Shown one piece after another: positions 61,890 through 64,000 of a stretch of 64,000 bases of DNA. The notes below the pieces were generated by a model. It did no database searches. It was not told the origin of the DNA and saw only the letters and a program-made list of their open reading frames with translations. The stretch's first letter is position 1; each line of letters opens with the position of its first letter. The DNA lies in NCBI RefSeq assembly GCF_036173105.1, contig NZ_CP108053.1:9176001-9240000 (forward strand), in the 5' to 3' direction. Made by a program: the position numbers and the translations under genes. The stretch comes from Streptomyces sp. NBC_00287. Lineage in GTDB: Bacteria > Actinomycetota > Actinomycetes > Streptomycetales > Streptomycetaceae.

Positions 61890-62040
61890 TAGACACGGCC
61901 GCCCAGGGATCGGCTCAATCCACTTCGAATTGTCCGCTGAAATCACCCATCCATGCCCAGGCAACGCAGCAACCACCACACCGCTTACGGGACAACCGCT
62001 TACAAGCTTGTGCACGGTAGGCGGTGAGACGTCGAGGGTC

Positions 62041-63713
62041 CCTAGCCTCGATCTTTCGTGATGGGCCGCTGACGGAGTCGGGGGCCCATTTCGTTGTCGG
62101 TGGCCGGGGGCGGGCAGGCCAGGGGCCCGGGTGTCGTCTCGGGTGGACGCCGGGTTCCACTGCTCCGGGCTGGATCCTCTTCTCCGTAGGGACAGGCGAG
62201 TTCGCCGGTCAGCCGGGGTTCGGCAGGAGTGCAAGCCGTGCGAGGGCGTCTGCGATCTCGCGGGTCCAGGGCCAGTGGTGGGCGAGGCGGAGGATGCGGC
62301 GCCGGCCGGTGGTGACGAGCTGACCGGCCGCGGAGAACAGGCGGAGCCGCAGGCGGCGCGGTTCCCAGAGGCGGGCTCTGCCGGTCAGGGCGAGCACGGG
62401 CATCCAGGCCAGCAGGTCGAGAGCGATCTGGACGATCTCCAGCCAGACCGTGTTCTGCGCGGTCTCGTGCAAGGGGAGGTTCCGCAGGCCGGTGGAACGT
62501 GCGACCCGGATGCGGTCCTCCGCGCGGGCCCGCAGCCGGTGACGGAGTTCGAGTTCGGCGATCGGCCGGTCGGGGGTGTTGGTGGCGAAGCAGGTGATCC
62601 GCATGCCGTCCGCGTCCGTGATTCTCAACTGGGCTCCGGGGTGCGGCCGTTCCTTGCGGACGATCAATCGCATGCCCTTCGCCCATCCGTCGAGCAGGTC
62701 ACCGGTGAGTTCGGCGACCCAGGCCCCCTCACGGACTTCGCCGCTTGTCTCGACGGCCGGTGTCCAGGCTGAGGCGGGGATCTTCAGGACGTGCTGGTGG
62801 ACGGCCTCGGTGATCACCATGCCGACCGAGTAGGACAGCCAGCGTCCGCGCTGGGCGAGCCAGGCCACGAACTCATGGGTGCCGCCACCGGAGTCGCAGC
62901 GGATCAGCGTCCGCCGCCCTCGCCGGTACTTCCCCGGCAGTTGAGCGAGGGCGAGGCGGGTGGCGGTGATGTGGTCGGCGGCCGTGTTCGAGCCTGCGTT
63001 GCCTGGGCGGAGGAGAGCCGCGACGGGTTCTCCGGTTCCTCCGGGGCCGTGGTCGACGAACCCCATGAGCGGGTGGTGGCCGTAGGTTTTCTTCCAGGTC
63101 GGGGCGGCGTCCTGCTTGTCCGAGTGCGCGACGACCAGGACCCCGTCCAGGTCCACGATCACCTGCCCGCCGGCATCCGGAGCCTGCTCGCCGGCCAACT
63201 CCCAGACCCTTTTGCGTACTTCGGAACGTGCGGCGCGGATCGCGGTCAGCGCCTTCTCGCCCGAAGCGGCGAGGGTGTCGATCAACCGGGAGACCGTCGG
63301 ATCGGAAGCCACCGGGCCGAACACGCCCGGCTCGGCCCGCAGCATGCCGACGTCGGCCAGGCAGTCGCCGCCGAGTGCGACGGCCAGGGCCACATCCAGC
63401 AGGACCTTGCCCGGATCGTGCACGGCCCGACGGCTTGCGCCACGGCGTGAGTCCCGCCGACATTGCCGTGTCCAGGCCGGACTTGCGGACCGTCTCGACC
63501 AGCAGCACCGACCCGGCCTGCGAGACCACCCCACGGCCCCCGCCCTCGACACGGACACGCGGGTACGACCCGCTACTCTTCTTCACCTGGAGAGTGCTTC
63601 TTTCCTTGCAGCTGACAGGACCCTCGACAAGTCCCATCGTTGCAGGTCAGCAGCACTCTCCATTTATTTGATCAAGACCCGGACAGACCCACTTGCGAAA
63701 GCGCGAGGCTAGG
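62041..63713. mobile_element. IS1380-family insertion sequence
   Basis: Left end CCTAGCCTCGATCTTTCGTG (62041-62060) and the complement of the right end CCTAGCCTCGCGCTTTCGCA (63694-63713) match at 16 of 20 bases. The 1673-bp length is typical for IS1380. No clear 4-bp target duplication is visible (flanks GGTC and TTGG). It borders an IS5-type tail on its right. Confidence 0.75.
62209..63586 (-). pseudogene. IS1380-family transposase with one extra base
   Basis: The start region (GTG 63586) reads VVSQAGSVLLVETVRKSGLD and LTPWRKP in one frame; the rest, from AVHDPGKVLLDVALAVALGG through VIVDLDGVLVVAHSDKQDA and LIRCDSGGGTHEFVAWL to the C-terminus, is in the next. Comparing with the expected K-P-R-A-V-H-D, one extra base at 63430 explains the shift. 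The remaining 400 residues appear intact, so inactivation is recent. Confidence 0.85.
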
Positions 63714-64000
63714 TTGGGGTGGATTCTCTGGTGAGGCGTCGCGCTATCAGGGCGATCATCGCGACGTAGATCATGGCGGTGGAGCGGGTCGGCAGGGCTT
63801 CGTAGTCGCGGGCCAGCCGGCGGTGGAACATCAGTCAGCCGAGCGTTCTCCACGGCGTCCTTCTCCCGCGCCGCATCATCGCGGTACCCGGAAGTGGCCG
63901 GTTCCGTCACTGTCTGCCCGGGCGGGCGGCCGTCACCGGGCGGTGTTTTGCCGCGGGTGGTGGGGGCGTGGCTGCCGTCCCGCCTCCCTGGTGAAACCGC
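63709..64000 (-). pseudogene. IS5-type transposase C-terminal remnant
   Basis: The last codons read FHRRLARDYEALPTRSTAMI and YVAMIALIARRLTRESTPT before the stop at 63709-63711, the conserved end of IS5-family transposases. Upstream, REKDAVENA (the YREK-like region) is in another frame, so it is broken. The stop lies in the right terminal repeat of the IS1380 element. The gene continues beyond the window. Confidence 0.75.

Noticed and set aside
1..64000. CRISPR arrays, tRNA or rRNA genes
   Set aside because: No regularly spaced short repeats, CCA-ending cloverleaf sequences or conserved rRNA stretches were seen.

Overview
The window is about 72% GC with strong G/C bias at third codon positions, many GTG starts and frequent ATGA/GTGA stop-start overlaps. 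Together with EboA, DUF1989, DUF3179 and twin-arginine-exported proteins, this points to a Streptomyces-type actinomycete chromosome. The density of decayed insertion sequences towards the right end suggests a chromosome-arm or other accessory location. I see no rRNA, tRNA, CRISPR array or replication origin.

Layout. (1) 1-4974: the end of a ribose/inositol-type ABC importer operon (ATPase, permease, binding lipoprotein), then a Gfo/Idh/MocA dehydrogenase and a TIM-barrel sugar isomerase: uptake and oxidation/isomerisation of a sugar or cyclitol. (2) 5505-12696: a seven-gene, translationally coupled ebo (EDB-type) metabolite-traffic cluster: inositol-phosphate-synthase-like cyclase, EboC-like UbiA prenyltransferase, TIM-barrel isomerase, EboA, TatD hydrolase, EboE, and a type I phosphodiesterase. 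A Tat-exported isomerase and an exported PQQ-type sugar dehydrogenase with a PKD domain follow. (3) 16586-25951: an APC permease, a TetR repressor, two DUF1989 proteins, a urea/guanidine carboxylase and an allophanate hydrolase. A long palindrome before the DUF1989 operon recurs before the permease, defining a small TetR regulon, probably for guanidine nitrogen. (4) 26009-38362: mixed single genes (peptidase, ArsR-like/MFS pair, DoxX proteins, SufR-like regulator, VOC protein, crotonase with TetR) among Tn3, IS110 and AraC remnants and a frameshifted exported peptidoglycan-binding protein. (5) 38539-48133: a redox/membrane module: CcdA, thioredoxin lipoprotein, Crp/Fnr regulator, small membrane protein, class I methyltransferase, a radical SAM protein resembling archaeal tetraether lipid synthase (Tes/MJ0619 family), a MauE-like membrane protein, peroxiredoxin/TetR, SRPBCC protein and a CDP-alcohol phosphatidyltransferase. 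A CRP-type palindrome (GTGAGCGCGCTCAC and variants) lies before three of its transcription units, and a related one before a fourth. (6) 48466-51292: a PLP lyase / YheO-DauR regulator / RidA / short asparaginase operon. (7) 52235-60396: uncharacterised exported, coiled-coil, peptidoglycan-binding, beta-repeat and papain-like proteins. (8) 55920-64000: an insertion-sequence graveyard: IS21, ISL3 and two IS5-type relics, a near-intact IS630 element (terminal repeats plus TA duplication), and an IS1380 element disabled by one extra base.

The most interesting possibilities are the Crp-operator-linked Tes-like radical SAM / methyltransferase / CDP-alcohol transferase module (possible membrane-lipid modification), the ebo cluster in which an inositol-phosphate-synthase-like cyclase stands where cyanobacterial clusters carry EboD, and the TetR-controlled guanidine operon with its matched operators.
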